Source: Pseudomonas persica
GTDB taxonomy: Bacteria; Pseudomonadota; Gammaproteobacteria; Pseudomonadales; Pseudomonadaceae
NCBI RefSeq assembly: GCF_900291015.1
Contig: NZ_OLKL01000016.1
Coordinates: forward strand, 140,212-190,312
Direction of reading: 5' to 3'
DNA length: 50,101 nucleotides
Shown here piece by piece: positions 38,641 through 47,299 of this stretch. A program made the position numbers and the translations under genes. Under the pieces are notes generated by a model. That model was not told the origin of the DNA, did no database searches, and worked only from the letters and a program-made list of their open reading frames with translations. Each line of letters starts with the position of its first letter. Positions within the stretch are counted from its first letter, which is position 1.

Positions 38641-38665
38641 AGTCTCCACCGAAGGACCTGCTTAC

Positions 38666-39499
38666 ATGACCTACACCCTCGAAGACCTGCTGCATCTCAT
38701 GGCCCGCCTGCGCGACCCGCAGTACGGCTGCCCATGGGACCTGAAGCAGAACTACGCGAGCATCGTCCCGCACACCATCGAAGAGGCCTACGAGGTTGCC
38801 GACACCATCGAGCGCGGCGATTTCGAGCACTTGCAAGGGGAGTTGGGCGATCTGCTGTTCCAGGTGGTCTACTACAGCCAGCTGGCCCGCGAGGAAGGGC
38901 GTTTCGAGTTCGCTGGCGTGGTCGACAGCATCACCCGCAAGCTCATTCGCCGTCACCCGCATGTGTTCCCCACCGGCGAGCTGTATGCGCCGGTAGACAC
39001 CCCCAGCCTGAGCGAGGCCCAGGTCAAGTCACGCTGGGAAGAAATCAAGGCCGAAGAGCGCGCGGAAAAGGGCCAGCCCGAACAACTGTCGCTGCTCGAC
39101 GACGTACCGGCGACATTGCCGGCGTTGTCGCGGGCAGCCAAACTGCAGAAGCGCGCGGCTACGGTCGGTTTCGACTGGCCTGCGGCATTGCCGGTGCTGG
39201 ACAAGGTACGCGAAGAGCTGGACGAAGTGCTGCAGGCCATGGCCGACGGCGATGCCGATGCGCTCGAGGATGAAATCGGCGACCTGCTGTTCGCCACCGT
39301 CAACCTGACCCGCCACCTCAAGCATGACCCGGAAAACGCCCTGCGCCGTGCCAATCGCAAGTTCGAGCGGCGTTTCCGCTTCATCGAACAGGCATTGCGC
39401 GACAGTGGCCGCCCCATCGAAGATTGTAACCTTGACGAACTGGATGCCCTTTGGGGTGAAGCCAAACGTCAGGAAAAGAACCTGCCCAGCTGCAGCTGA
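38666..39499 (+). CDS. mazG: Nucleoside triphosphate pyrophosphohydrolase MazG
   Basis: Encodes 277 residues with two all-alpha MazG domains (LEDLLHLMARLRDPQYGCPWD with the EExxE metal site in IEEAYEVADTIE and GELGDLLFQVV; second EELDEVLQAM and DEIGDLLFATVN). It hydrolyses NTPs to NMPs, removing damaged nucleotides, and E. coli MazG lowers (p)ppGpp, which fits its place after relA. GAAGGA precedes the ATG. Confidence 0.95.
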   Translation: MTYTLEDLLHLMARLRDPQYGCPWDLKQNYASIVPHTIEEAYEVADTIERGDFEHLQGELGDLLFQVVYYSQLAREEGRFEFAGVVDSITRKLIRRHPHVFPTGELYAPVDTPSLSEAQVKSRWEEIKAEERAEKGQPEQLSLLDDVPATLPALSRAAKLQKRAATVGFDWPAALPVLDKVREELDEVLQAMADGDADALEDEIGDLLFATVNLTRHLKHDPENALRRANRKFERRFRFIEQALRDSGRPIEDCNLDELDALWGEAKRQEKNLPSCS

Positions 39500-39525
39500 G
39501 CTGTTGCATAAGTGAGTGAACATTC

Positions 39526-40065
39526 ATGAGCCTTTCCCTTCGCGACCAATTGCTCAAAGCCGGTCTGGTCAACCAGAAACAGGTTTCCCAGGCCAACAAG
39601 GCCGAGAAGAAACAGAAACGCCTGGAGCACAAAGGCCAGGTCGAGGTGGACGACAGCCAGCAGCGCATGGCCAAGGAAGCCATGGCCGAGAAAGCCAAGC
39701 GTGACCAGGAGCTGAACCGCCAGCAGCAGGAAAAGGCCGAGCAGAAGGCCCGGGCTGCGCAGATCAAGCAACTGATCGAAGCCACCCGCCTGCCCAAACT
39801 GAACACCGAGGATTACTACAACTTCGTCGACGACAAGAAGGTCAAGCGCATTGCCGTCAACACCCTGATGCGCACCAAACTGAGCAATGGCGCGCTGGCT
39901 GTGGTAGCGCATGCCGGTGGTTACGAAGTCATCCCGCGTGAAGCGGCGGTGAAAATTCAGGAACGTGACCCTGGCCGTATCCTGCTGCTCAATACTCACG
40001 TCGAGGAAGCGGACGAGGATGACCCGTACGCGGCCTACAAGATCCCTGACGATCTGATGTGGTAA
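39526..40065 (+). CDS. DUF2058 (YaiL-like) nucleoprotein
   Basis: Encodes 179 residues. The charged N-terminal half is Lys/Glu/Gln-rich and coiled-coil-like (KAEKKQKRLEHKGQVEVDD); the C-terminal half is compact (YYNFVDDKKVKRIAVNTLM; PDDLMW end). E. coli YaiL is described as a nucleoprotein or polynucleotide-associated protein; the role is uncertain. It lies 26 bp after mazG and is followed by a terminator, so it closes the operon. Confidence 0.88.
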   Translation: MSLSLRDQLLKAGLVNQKQVSQANKAEKKQKRLEHKGQVEVDDSQQRMAKEAMAEKAKRDQELNRQQQEKAEQKARAAQIKQLIEATRLPKLNTEDYYNFVDDKKVKRIAVNTLMRTKLSNGALAVVAHAGGYEVIPREAAVKIQERDPGRILLLNTHVEEADEDDPYAAYKIPDDLMW

Positions 40066-40071
40066 ATGCTG

Positions 40072-40096
40072 AAAACCCCGCCTTGGCGGGGTTTTT
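40072..40096 (+). terminator. mazG-DUF2058 intrinsic terminator
   Basis: AAAACCCCGCC-TT-GGCGGGGTTTT with a run of five Ts, 6 bp after the stop. Its symmetry would also stop the convergent small gene at 40111. Confidence 0.9.
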
Positions 40097-40110
40097 CAAT
40101 TGAAGACGGG

Positions 40111-40293
40111 TCATTGTGTGGCGCGCTGGTTTTCCAGGTCTTCCAGTTCTGCGCGGTACTGATGCGCTTCGTGTTCGTTGTGGAACATCCCTACCAGCTG
40201 GCCTTGTTGGTGCACATCCCAGATCCGCACGCCAGCGGCCAGGCCTTCGTGGGACATTTTCGATTCGTCGCGTTCGGTTACTTGGACTGTCAT
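40111..40293 (-). CDS. Small conserved hypothetical protein (60 residues)
   Basis: Encodes a 60-residue hydrophilic protein. A predicted beta-beta-alpha arrangement (GVRIWDVHQQGQLVGMFHNEHEAHQYRAEL) is reminiscent of DUF2188-type small domains, but I do not recognise a family with confidence. ATG 40293 has GGAG 9 bp upstream. Its promoter region is unusual: TTTACT/TATAAA with 18-bp spacing, a 17-bp palindrome at the predicted start, and a PsrA-consensus palindrome upstream. Confidence 0.7.
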   Translation of the reverse strand: MTVQVTERDESKMSHEGLAAGVRIWDVHQQGQLVGMFHNEHEAHQYRAELEDLENQRATQ

Positions 40294-40320
40294 CGGTAAA
40301 CTCCACTGCTTCAAGTTGGC

Positions 40321-40337
40321 TGCGACACTGTGTCGCA
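40321..40337. promoter_or_regulatory. 17-bp palindrome at the start of the small gene's mRNA
   Basis: TGCGACAC-T-GTGTCGCA is a perfect 8-1-8 palindrome located just downstream of the predicted -10, covering about +1 to +17. It could be an operator for a repressor or a 5' RNA feature; the single-base loop favours a protein site. Confidence 0.65.
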
Positions 40338-40344
40338 CAGCTTC

Positions 40345-40374
40345 TTTATAGAGTTTGTTAGCAGGCTAAGTAAA
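40345..40374 (-). promoter_or_regulatory. Promoter of the 60-residue gene
   Basis: On the minus strand, TTTACT (40374-40369), 18 bp, then TATAAA (40350-40345), predicting a start near 40338. Confidence 0.55.
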
Positions 40375-40383
40375 TAAAACAGG

Positions 40384-40401
40384 CATGAAACAAGTTTCAT
40401 G
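40384..40401. promoter_or_regulatory. PsrA-consensus palindrome upstream of the 60-residue gene
   Basis: CATGAAAC-AA-GTTTCATG is a perfect 8-2-8 palindrome whose core GAAAC-N2-GTTTC fits the PsrA consensus (C/G)AAAC-N2-4-GTTT(G/C). It is centred about 54 bp before the predicted transcription start, like the site at rpoS. Confidence 0.6.
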
Positions 40402-40440
40402 AAGCTGAAAGGTGTGTTGCCTGGGCTGGCCCAATCGCAG

Positions 40441-40467
40441 AAAAAAGCCCCGCACAAGGCGGGGCTT
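40441..40467 (-). terminator. Terminator of the purM-purN-DUF3108 operon
   Basis: On the minus strand, AAGCCCCGC, a 5-nt loop, GCGGGGCTT and a T-run (A-run 40441-40446 on the plus strand), 24 bp after the DUF3108 stop. Confidence 0.9.
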
Positions 40468-40490
40468 CGGGTGCTGCTGGCAGCGCTGGC

Positions 40491-41201
40491 TCAGTTGCCC
40501 TTCACCGGCTTGCCATCGACCGTGCCATCCTGCAGCACGATCACGTACTCCTTGCCATCGGTCTCGACCTGGCGCAGTTGCACCAGCAGGTAGTCCCAGT
40601 TCTTGGCGAACCACAGCTCGGTGATGCGCTTGCTCTGGCTTGGGTCGCGCACGCGCTCGACCTTTACCGCATCGACCTGGCCGGTCTTGGTGGTGACTTT
40701 TTCGGTGCCCAGCACGCGGAAGTCGTAGGTGTCGATCTCGTCACCGTCGACCACCTGGTAGGTCATGCTCTTCTTGCCGGCGGCCACGTCATGCTGCAGG
40801 GCCAGCTGGTAGGACGACTTGTCCAGCACGCCACGGTTCAGCGGCAGGCTGACGGCGTCGCCACGGTCGCTGCCGGTGACCTTCTTGCTGTTCCAGTCGA
40901 AGGTCAGGTCGACCTTCTTGGCCTTGCCCAGGCCACCACGCTCGAAGTGGTACTTCTGCGGCAGCAGGGTGTCGTTGTCCATGCGCAGGGTGCTTTGCTC
41001 GGTCAGGCTGGCGATCATCATGGAAGCCTTGAAGTTAAGGTCCCAGGTACCGTTGGCATTCTTGGCCAGGCTGCGCTCGGCGGTGCCGCTCATGGGCAGC
41101 TGCTTCCAGTCGGCGGTATAGCTGGCCGAGAAAGGCTTCAGATCAGCTGCCTGGAGGGGCAGGGCGAGCACGGCGAGAGCCAAGAGCAGGGCGCGACGCA
41201 T
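40491..41201 (-). CDS. Periplasmic DUF3108 protein
   Basis: Encodes 236 residues with a Sec signal peptide (MRRALLLALAVLALPLQAAD). The mature part is beta-rich, with repeated strands such as PFSASYTADWKQLPMSG and TYQVVDGDEIDTYDF. DUF3108 proteins have no established role. It lies 8 bp after purN, so it is co-transcribed with purine synthesis genes, and AGGAGAA precedes the ATG. Confidence 0.88.
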   Translation of the reverse strand: MRRALLLALAVLALPLQAADLKPFSASYTADWKQLPMSGTAERSLAKNANGTWDLNFKASMMIASLTEQSTLRMDNDTLLPQKYHFERGGLGKAKKVDLTFDWNSKKVTGSDRGDAVSLPLNRGVLDKSSYQLALQHDVAAGKKSMTYQVVDGDEIDTYDFRVLGTEKVTTKTGQVDAVKVERVRDPSQSKRITELWFAKNWDYLLVQLRQVETDGKEYVIVLQDGTVDGKPVKGN

Positions 41202-41209
41202 AAATTCTC

Positions 41210-41863
41210 CTAGGATCGAATCAAGTGACCGCTGGCCGCCAGGGGTTGGCCATCCAGTAATGCACCCTGTTCGCCAAGACGCAAGCGCCCTTCAGCGAAC
41301 CAGCGCACCGCCAGCGGGTAAATCAGGTGCTCCTGGCGGTGTACCCGCTGTGCCAGGCTTTCGACGGTGTCGTCAGACGCCACCGGTACCACAGCCTGTA
41401 CGACCAGTGGGCCGCCATCGAGTTCCTCAGTCACGAAGTGTACGCTGCAGCCATGCTCGGCGTCGCCTGCCTCCAGTGCCCGGCGGTGGGTATGCAGGCC
41501 CTTGTACTTGGGCAGCAGCGACGGGTGGATGTTGAGCAGGCGGCCCTGGTAGTGGCGCACGAAGTCGCCACTGAGGATGCGCATGAAACCGGCCAGCACC
41601 ACCAGGTCCGGGGCGAAACCGTCGATGCGCGCCATCAGCGCGGCATCGAAGGCTTCACGGCCGTCGAACTGGGTATGCTCGAGCACGACGCTGTCGATGC
41701 CGGCCGCCGCGGCGCGTTGCAGGCCGTAGGCATCGGCGCGGTTGGAAAACACCGCACGGATGCGCACCGGGCTGTCCTGGCCTTGGTAGCTGTCGATCAG
41801 GGCTTGCAGGTTGCTGCCGGAGCCCGACAGCAGTACCACTACATTGCAGGTCTTGCTTGGCAT
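41210..41863 (-). CDS. purN: Phosphoribosylglycinamide formyltransferase
   Basis: Encodes 217 residues. It uses 10-formyl-THF to formylate GAR in purine synthesis. GSGSNLQALID binds the phosphate; catalytic Asn/His are in LLNIHPSLLPKYKGLHTH and the Asp in ELDGGPLV. It starts one base inside the purM stop (TGATG), giving translational coupling. Confidence 0.96.
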   Translation of the reverse strand: MPSKTCNVVVLLSGSGSNLQALIDSYQGQDSPVRIRAVFSNRADAYGLQRAAAAGIDSVVLEHTQFDGREAFDAALMARIDGFAPDLVVLAGFMRILSGDFVRHYQGRLLNIHPSLLPKYKGLHTHRRALEAGDAEHGCSVHFVTEELDGGPLVVQAVVPVASDDTVESLAQRVHRQEHLIYPLAVRWFAEGRLRLGEQGALLDGQPLAASGHLIRS

Positions 41864-42921
41864 CAGTGTGCCTTGAGGTTGTGCAGCTCGACCTGGGCAG
41901 CGCCCTCGGCGGCTTCGGCGATGTGGCCGATCACCCATGGCTGCTCGCCAGCGGCGCGCAGTTCGTTCAGGGCGGCTTCTACCTGATCCTGGGCCACGCA
42001 GATGACCATGCCGACGCCGCAGTTCAGCACGCGGTGCATTTCATGCTCGTCGACGTTGCCTTTTTCCTGCAGGAAGTCGAACACCGCCGGGCGCTGCCAG
42101 CTGGCCACATCGATGACCGCCTGGGCGTTGGCCGGCAGTACCCGCGGGATGTTGTCCAGCAGGCCGCCGCCGGTGATGTGGGCCATGGCCTTGACCGCGC
42201 CGGTGTTCTTGATCAGCTGCAGCAGCGGCTTGACGTAGATGCGGGTCGGCGCCATCAGCAGGTCGGTCAGCGGCTTGCCATCCAGCTGGGTGTTCTCGAT
42301 GTCGGTGGCGGACACTTCGAGGATCTTGCGGATCAGCGAGTAGCCGTTGGAGTGCGGGCCCGAGGACGGCAGGGCGATCAGTGCGTCGCCGGTGGCAACC
42401 TTGGAGCCGTCGATGATCTCGGCCTTTTCCACCACGCCGACGCAGAAGCCGGCCAGGTCGTAGTCTTCGCCTTCGTACATGCCGGGCATTTCCGCGGTTT
42501 CACCACCGACCAGCGAGCAGCCGGCCAGTTCGCAACCGGCACCGATGCCGGTGACCACGGTGGCGGCCACGTCGACGTTCAGTTTGCCGGTGGCATAGTA
42601 GTCGAGGAAGAACAGCGGCTCGGCACCGCACACGACCAGGTCGTTGACGCACATGGCGACCAGGTCCTGGCCGATGCTGTCGTGCTTGTTCAGGTTCAGT
42701 GCCAGGCGCAGCTTGGTGCCGACGCCATCGGTGCCGGAGACCAGCACCGGCTGCTTGTAGCCGGCCGGGATCTCGCAGAGGGCGCCGAAGCCGCCCAGGC
42801 CACCCATGACTTCAGGGCGTGCGGTGCGTTTTGCCACGCCCTTGATGCGTTCGACCAGTGCTTCGCCGGCGTCGATGTCTACACCGGCGTCCTTGTAGCT
42901 CAGGGAGGGTTGCTTGCTCAT
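41863..42921 (-). CDS. purM: Phosphoribosylformylglycinamidine cyclo-ligase
   Basis: Encodes 352 residues. It is the AIR synthetase that closes the imidazole ring with ATP. Motifs [20 protein letters not shown] at the N-terminus, [10 protein letters not shown], and [13 protein letters not shown] are typical. AGGAGGGAG lies upstream of the ATG. First gene of purM-purN-DUF3108. Confidence 0.97.
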   Translation of the reverse strand: MSKQPSLSYKDAGVDIDAGEALVERIKGVAKRTARPEVMGGLGGFGALCEIPAGYKQPVLVSGTDGVGTKLRLALNLNKHDSIGQDLVAMCVNDLVVCGAEPLFFLDYYATGKLNVDVAATVVTGIGAGCELAGCSLVGGETAEMPGMYEGEDYDLAGFCVGVVEKAEIIDGSKVATGDALIALPSSGPHSNGYSLIRKILEVSATDIENTQLDGKPLTDLLMAPTRIYVKPLLQLIKNTGAVKAMAHITGGGLLDNIPRVLPANAQAVIDVASWQRPAVFDFLQEKGNVDEHEMHRVLNCGVGMVICVAQDQVEAALNELRAAGEQPWVIGHIAEAAEGAAQVELHNLKAH

Positions 42922-43260
42922 TGATCCAGGCCTTTAGGAGGGAGGGATTCTTAAAAACGACCATGACGGCCAAGGCCGGCTGGTAAGCGGCGGCTGCCTG
43001 AAACGTCAGTGGTCTGTGAAGGCGCGCGATTTTATCAGGGTTGCCGGGCAGCGGCCATCCTCAGGCCGACGGGCAGGAGCCGAAAGCATTAAAAAACATC
43101 CTTTCACCGGCCGCGACTGGTTGCCGCGCGGGTGGCTGTATAAGGTATAGGAAAGGTGGCGGGCGGAAATGCCCGGTGCCACGGAGCATTTTTTGCCCGT
43201 GGCGGTCACAGCCTGCAGGCAGTGCTCCGGCGCTCCATGTGTTCTGGACAGGAATCCTCC
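42922..43260. other. Divergent spacer between purM and the DUF2066 gene
   Basis: This 339-bp gap holds both promoters. AT-richer patches lie near 43089-43100 and 43139-43151 (GTATAAGGTATAGG), possible -10 sites on either strand; TTGCCG at 43121 is not at a good distance. I see no REP, riboswitch or clear operator. Confidence 0.4.
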
Positions 43261-44328
43261 ATGCGTCTCTTCAATATTCTGGCAGTCGGTTGCCTGGCTC
43301 TGATCTCGGCCACGGCCCAGGCTGAAAATGTCTCCGGCCTTTACCAGGTGCGCGAGCCGGTTACCGGACAGGGTGCCGAAGCCCGTGCCGCGGCTACTGC
43401 CAAGGCCCTCGATACCCTGGTAACGCGCCTGACCGGCGACCCCAAGGCGGCGCAAAGTCCGGCATTGGCCGGGCTGCGTAAGGACCCGCAGCAAGTCATC
43501 AACCAGATTGGCAGCGAAGCCGGGCCACCCGAGTCGGTGTTGGTCGAGTTCGACCCAGGCAGTACCGAGCGGGCCTTGCGCAAGGCCGGCCTGGCCTTGT
43601 GGGGCAGCAACCGACCCTCGATCCTCGCCTGGTGGCTGAACGACAGTACCGAAGGCAGCAACCTGGTCGGTGACGGCCAGATCAGCGCCCAACCCCTGCG
43701 CCGAGCCGCCCTGCACCGTGGCCTGCCGTTGCGCCTGCCGCTGGCCGACCTGCAGGAGCAACTGCTGGCCAATGCCGAGCAGATCGACGGCAGCGACCCG
43801 GCGCCGCTGCGCGAAGCCTCCGGGCGCTACGGCGCCGATGCCTTGCTGGCGGTGCATGCCCGGGAAGCCGACGGCAAGTGGCAGGGCAACTGGCAGTTGT
43901 GGCTGGGCGACCAGCGTGAGCAAGGCACTGCCGAGGGCGCCGACGCGGCAGCGCTGGCCGACGCCGTGATGCTGGCGCTCAGCAGCCGCCTGGCGCCGCG
44001 CTACATCACCCGCCCGGGTGCCAGCAGCCAGTTACAGGTGCAAGTGCAGGGGATGAACCTGCAGCGCTACGCCGAGCTGGCCCGCGTGCTTGAACCCTTT
44101 GGCCCGCACCTGCAAATGGCCGAAGGCAGCACCCTGACCTACGGCGTGACCGCCAACCGCGAACAGCTGCGGGCCCAGCTTGGCTTGGCCAGGCTGCAGG
44201 AAGTGCCAGTAGAGCAGGCGCTTGCGGTGCCGGCAACGCCAGTTCCGGCAGCGGCTACCGAGGCCGGGCAACCAACGCCGGTCCAGCCAGCAGCCAAGCC
44301 GTTCGACGGCTTGCGTTTTCGCTGGTAA
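43261..44328 (+). CDS. Secreted DUF2066 protein
   Basis: Encodes 355 residues from ATG 43261 with AGGAATCC upstream; an in-frame extension to 43156 is unlikely because the signal peptide starts here (MRLFNILAVGCLALISATAQAE). The mature part fits DUF2066, with VSGLYQVREPVTGQGAEAR at its N-terminus and a Pro/Ala-rich tail (VPATPVPAAATEAGQP). A periplasmic protein of unknown role, conserved beside purM in Pseudomonas; the permease follows 11 bp later. Confidence 0.87.
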   Translation: MRLFNILAVGCLALISATAQAENVSGLYQVREPVTGQGAEARAAATAKALDTLVTRLTGDPKAAQSPALAGLRKDPQQVINQIGSEAGPPESVLVEFDPGSTERALRKAGLALWGSNRPSILAWWLNDSTEGSNLVGDGQISAQPLRRAALHRGLPLRLPLADLQEQLLANAEQIDGSDPAPLREASGRYGADALLAVHAREADGKWQGNWQLWLGDQREQGTAEGADAAALADAVMLALSSRLAPRYITRPGASSQLQVQVQGMNLQRYAELARVLEPFGPHLQMAEGSTLTYGVTANREQLRAQLGLARLQEVPVEQALAVPATPVPAAATEAGQPTPVQPAAKPFDGLRFRW

Positions 44329-44339
44329 GGGGGGACACC

Positions 44340-45413
44340 GTGACCGACGTACGTCGCTGGATCTGGCTGGGTGTAGCCCTGCTGGTCGCTGTGCTTCTTT
44401 ATAGCCTGCACAACATTCTTACCCCGTTCCTGGTCGGCATCCTGCTGGCCTACCTGGCCGATCCGCTGGTCGACCGCCTGGAACGCCTGGGGCTTTCGCG
44501 CACCTGGGGCGTGGTGGTGGTGTTCGGCCTGTTCACCCTGCTGTTGCTGGCCTTGCTGCTGGTGCTGGTGCCGCTGCTGGCCAAGCAGCTGTTGCGCCTG
44601 TACGAGCTGGCGCCGCAGATGCTCGACTGGCTCGAGCACGTGGCATTGCCCTGGGTGCAGAGCCGCCTGGGCCTGGCTGACGGCTTCTGGAAATTCGACA
44701 AGATCAAGGCCGCCATCGGCACGCATATGGGCCAGACCACCGATATCGTCGGCGTGCTGCTGTCCCATGCCACCGCATCGAGCCTGGCCCTGATGGCCTG
44801 GTTGGCCAACATGGTGCTGATCCCGGTGGTGGGTTTCTATCTGCTGCGCGACTGGGATCTGATGATGGCCAAGCTGCGCGGCCTGCTGCCGCGCCAGCGT
44901 GAGCCGCAAGTGATGGGCCTGGCGGGCGAATGCCACGAAGTGCTGGGGGCGTTCGTGCGCGGGCAACTGATGGTGATGGTGGCTCTGGGCATCATCTATT
45001 CGGCCGGGCTGATGCTGGTGGGGCTGGAGCTTGGGCTGCTGATCGGCATGCTCGCCGGGCTGGCTGCCATCGTGCCGTACATGGGCTTCATCATCGGCAT
45101 TGGCGCGGCCTTGGTGGCTGGCCTGTTCCAGTTTGGCGGCGAGCTGTACCCGATGCTGGGCATCGTTGCGGTGTTCATGGTCGGGCAGACACTGGAAGGC
45201 ATGGTGCTGACCCCGCTGCTGGTGGGCGACCGCATCGGCCTGCACCCGGTGGCGGTGATTTTCGCCATCCTGGCCGGCGGTGAGCTGTTCGGTTTTACCG
45301 GGGTATTGCTGGCGCTGCCGGTGGCGGCGGTGATCATGGTGCTGCTGCGGCATGTGCATGACCTGTACAAGGAATCGGACATGTATGCCGGGGATATCGA
45401 CCCGCAGCTGTAA
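44340..45413 (+). CDS. AI-2E (PerM/TqsA) family transporter
   Basis: Encodes 357 residues from GTG 44340 after GGGGGG. Hydrophobic helices cluster at both ends, with the family's PFLVGILLAYLADPLVDRLE near the N-terminus and GEIFGFTG-like GGELFGFTGVLLALPVAAVI near the C-terminus. Members export autoinducer-2, act as sodium/proton antiporters, or have unknown cargo; the substrate cannot be told from sequence. Co-transcribed with DUF2066. Confidence 0.9.
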   Translation: MTDVRRWIWLGVALLVAVLLYSLHNILTPFLVGILLAYLADPLVDRLERLGLSRTWGVVVVFGLFTLLLLALLLVLVPLLAKQLLRLYELAPQMLDWLEHVALPWVQSRLGLADGFWKFDKIKAAIGTHMGQTTDIVGVLLSHATASSLALMAWLANMVLIPVVGFYLLRDWDLMMAKLRGLLPRQREPQVMGLAGECHEVLGAFVRGQLMVMVALGIIYSAGLMLVGLELGLLIGMLAGLAAIVPYMGFIIGIGAALVAGLFQFGGELYPMLGIVAVFMVGQTLEGMVLTPLLVGDRIGLHPVAVIFAILAGGELFGFTGVLLALPVAAVIMVLLRHVHDLYKESDMYAGDIDPQL

Positions 45414-45431
45414 TCCACAAGCTTGTGCGAT

Positions 45432-45522
45432 CCCTGTGGAAGCGGGTTTACCCGCGAAGAATGCGACGCGGTACACGGCACCGGCTCCGCCGGTGTTCGC
45501 GGGTGAACCCGCTCCCACAAGG
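45432..45522. repeat. REP pair with central hairpin upstream of hda
   Basis: Arms about 45432-45460 (GGGTTTACCC variant) and 45495-45522 (GGGTGAACCC variant) are inverted but of different sub-types, with a CACCGGC-TCC-GCCGGTG hairpin between them. Confidence 0.85.
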
Positions 45523-45593
45523 CTGCAACGCAGCTCGAAACAGCGCAGAAAAGCGCAACTCGTTGATTTTGCTTGTGCTATCCGCTGCCGTGA

Positions 45594-45620
45594 TTGTGCA
45601 CCCCGCGCTGCGGGTATAGA
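45594..45620 (+). promoter_or_regulatory. Candidate hda promoter
   Basis: TTGTGC (45594-45599) and TATAGA (45615-45620) with a short 15-bp spacer, 55 bp before the hda ATG. Weak prediction. Confidence 0.35.
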
Positions 45621-45674
45621 CTTTGCAGATTGTTCACCAAAGGCCCCCTGCGGTCCTGTCGACCGCCCGCGAGC

Positions 45675-46382
45675 ATGAAACCACCGATCCAGTTGCCCCT
45701 GGGTGTGCGCCTGCGCGATGACGCCACCTTCATCAACTACTATCCGGGCGCCAATGCTGCGGCATTGGGCTACGTCGAGCGGCTATGCGAAGCCGACGCC
45801 GGCTGGACCGAGAGCCTTATCTATCTGTGGGGCAAGCAAGGTGTTGGCCGTAGCCACCTGCTGCAGGCCGCTACCCACCGCTTCCAGCAACGCGGCGAGC
45901 CAGCCGTCTACCTGCCACTGGCGCAGTTGCTCGATCGTGGCGTAGAGCTGCTCGACTACCTGGCCCAGTACGAACTGGTGTGCATCGACGACCTGCATGT
46001 GATCGCCGGCAAGGCTGACTGGGAAGAGGCCATGTTCCACCTATTCAACCGCCTGCGTGACAGCGGTCGGCGCCTGCTGCTGGCTGCCTCGGCATCGCCG
46101 CGCGAACTGCCAATCAAGCTGCCGGACCTGAAGTCGCGGCTGACCCTCGCCCTGGTGTTCCAGATGCGTGGCCTGTCCGACGAAGACAAGCTGCGCGCCC
46201 TGCAGCTGCGTGCTTCGCGCCGTGGCCTGCACCTCACCGACGAAGTCGGCCACTTCATTCTTACCCGCGGGGCACGCAGCATGAGTGCGTTGTTCGACCT
46301 GCTCGAACGCCTCGATCAGGCCTCGTTGCAGGCACAACGCAAACTCACCATTCCTTTCCTCAAGGAAACCCTGGGCTGGTAA
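45675..46382 (+). CDS. hda: DnaA regulatory inactivator Hda
   Basis: Encodes 235 residues of DnaA-like AAA+ type, without DnaA's DNA-binding domain. An N-terminal clamp-binding segment (QLPLGVRL) docks on the beta clamp. The P-loop reads GKQGVGRSHLL, with Arg for Lys as in E. coli Hda; Walker B VCIDDLHVI; Arg finger region SRLTLALVF. With the clamp it promotes ATP hydrolysis by DnaA to prevent over-initiation. Confidence 0.95.
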   Translation: MKPPIQLPLGVRLRDDATFINYYPGANAAALGYVERLCEADAGWTESLIYLWGKQGVGRSHLLQAATHRFQQRGEPAVYLPLAQLLDRGVELLDYLAQYELVCIDDLHVIAGKADWEEAMFHLFNRLRDSGRRLLLAASASPRELPIKLPDLKSRLTLALVFQMRGLSDEDKLRALQLRASRRGLHLTDEVGHFILTRGARSMSALFDLLERLDQASLQAQRKLTIPFLKETLGW

Positions 46383-46457
46383 CCCCGAAAACGCTGGGCC
46401 AGAGCGGCAAAACAAAAAAGTCACATCTTTTTCGATAAAATTTGCAAATGGCCATGA

Positions 46458-46481
46458 TAGAGGGCATAGTTTCACCCTCTA
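46458..46481 (+). promoter_or_regulatory. Leader hairpin upstream of the first NlpC/P60 lipoprotein
   Basis: TAGAGGG, 10-nt loop, CCCTCTA, placed just before AAAGGA and 20 bp before the start codon. It may be an operator or a 5' RNA hairpin. A GATAAAAT -10-like sequence lies at 46434-46441. Confidence 0.4.
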
Positions 46482-46500
46482 AAGGATTACAGACACGGTC

Positions 46501-47160
46501 GTGCCCATGCTGAAGCGCTTCGCACCCCTCGTGCCACTCGCACTCGTGACCCTGCTTTTTGGCTGCGCGGCCCAAGGCCCAGCTTCTCATTCAGAGCCGC
46601 AGCTCCAGGATCACACCCCGATCGCCGCACAATCGGCGTTCAAGGCCAAAGCCTCGTCGTCGTCGGTATTCGGCGAGCCGGAAGAGCTGGCCACCGAAGA
46701 TGACCTGGAGGCTTTCTCCAGCAACAAGCCTTACCAGCTGCCAGCTCTGGCTGACAGCGTTCTCGAGCGCGGCATGTCGCTGATCGGCACCCGCTACCGC
46801 TTCGGTGGTACCTCGGAGAAGTCCGGCTTTGACTGCAGTGGCTTCATCGGTTACCTGTTCCGCGAAGAGGCGGGCGTGACCCTGCCGCGCTCCACGCGTG
46901 AAATGATCAACGTCGATGCCCCGAAAGTGGCCCGCAACAAGCTCAAGCCAGGTGACTTGCTGTTCTTTAGCACCAACGGCCGCGGCCGCGTCAGCCATGC
47001 CGGCATCTACCTGGGTGACAACCAGTTCATCCACTCCAGCAGCCGCCGTAGCGGTGGCGTGCGCATCGACAGCCTCGGTGACCGTTACTGGAGCAAGACC
47101 TTCATCGAAGCCAAGCGTGCCTTGGCCATGGCGCCGACCACCAATATCGCGCGCAACTGA
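46501..47160 (+). CDS. NlpC/P60 peptidoglycan endopeptidase lipoprotein (first of two)
   Basis: Encodes 219 residues from GTG 46501 (ATG 46507 is possible; the AGGA site at 46483 is distant from both). Lipobox LLFGC predicts an outer-membrane lipoprotein. The NlpC/P60 domain has catalytic Cys in SGFDCSGFIGYLF, His in RVSHAGIYLGD, and a third polar residue in FIHSSSR. Similar to MepS (Spr), which cuts meso-DAP cross-links to let the wall expand. A linker of about 70 residues precedes the domain. A second paralogue follows 139 bp later. Confidence 0.9.
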   Translation: MPMLKRFAPLVPLALVTLLFGCAAQGPASHSEPQLQDHTPIAAQSAFKAKASSSSVFGEPEELATEDDLEAFSSNKPYQLPALADSVLERGMSLIGTRYRFGGTSEKSGFDCSGFIGYLFREEAGVTLPRSTREMINVDAPKVARNKLKPGDLLFFSTNGRGRVSHAGIYLGDNQFIHSSSRRSGGVRIDSLGDRYWSKTFIEAKRALAMAPTTNIARN

Positions 47161-47299
47161 TGGCAAAATGATATATCCTGCCGCGGCGGCGATGCTTTGA
47201 AAAAAGCTCGCCGCCGTGCGCATTTATAGAAAGCGTCTAATCTAATTTCTCAACTCTTTTCGGCTGCGGCCCAGCGGTCTCAGACAGGATGTTCTGGCC

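Noticed and set aside
36187..38649. 820-residue minus-strand frame opposite relA
   Set aside because: Shadow of relA, whose domains are all intact on the plus strand.
41857..42924. 355-residue plus-strand frame opposite purM
   Set aside because: Same extent as purM on the other strand; no motif; purM is certain.
43121..43151. Promoter TTGCCG with TATAAG or TATAGG for the DUF2066 gene
   Set aside because: Spacers of 12 or 19 bp are poor for sigma-70, so it is not called as a promoter.
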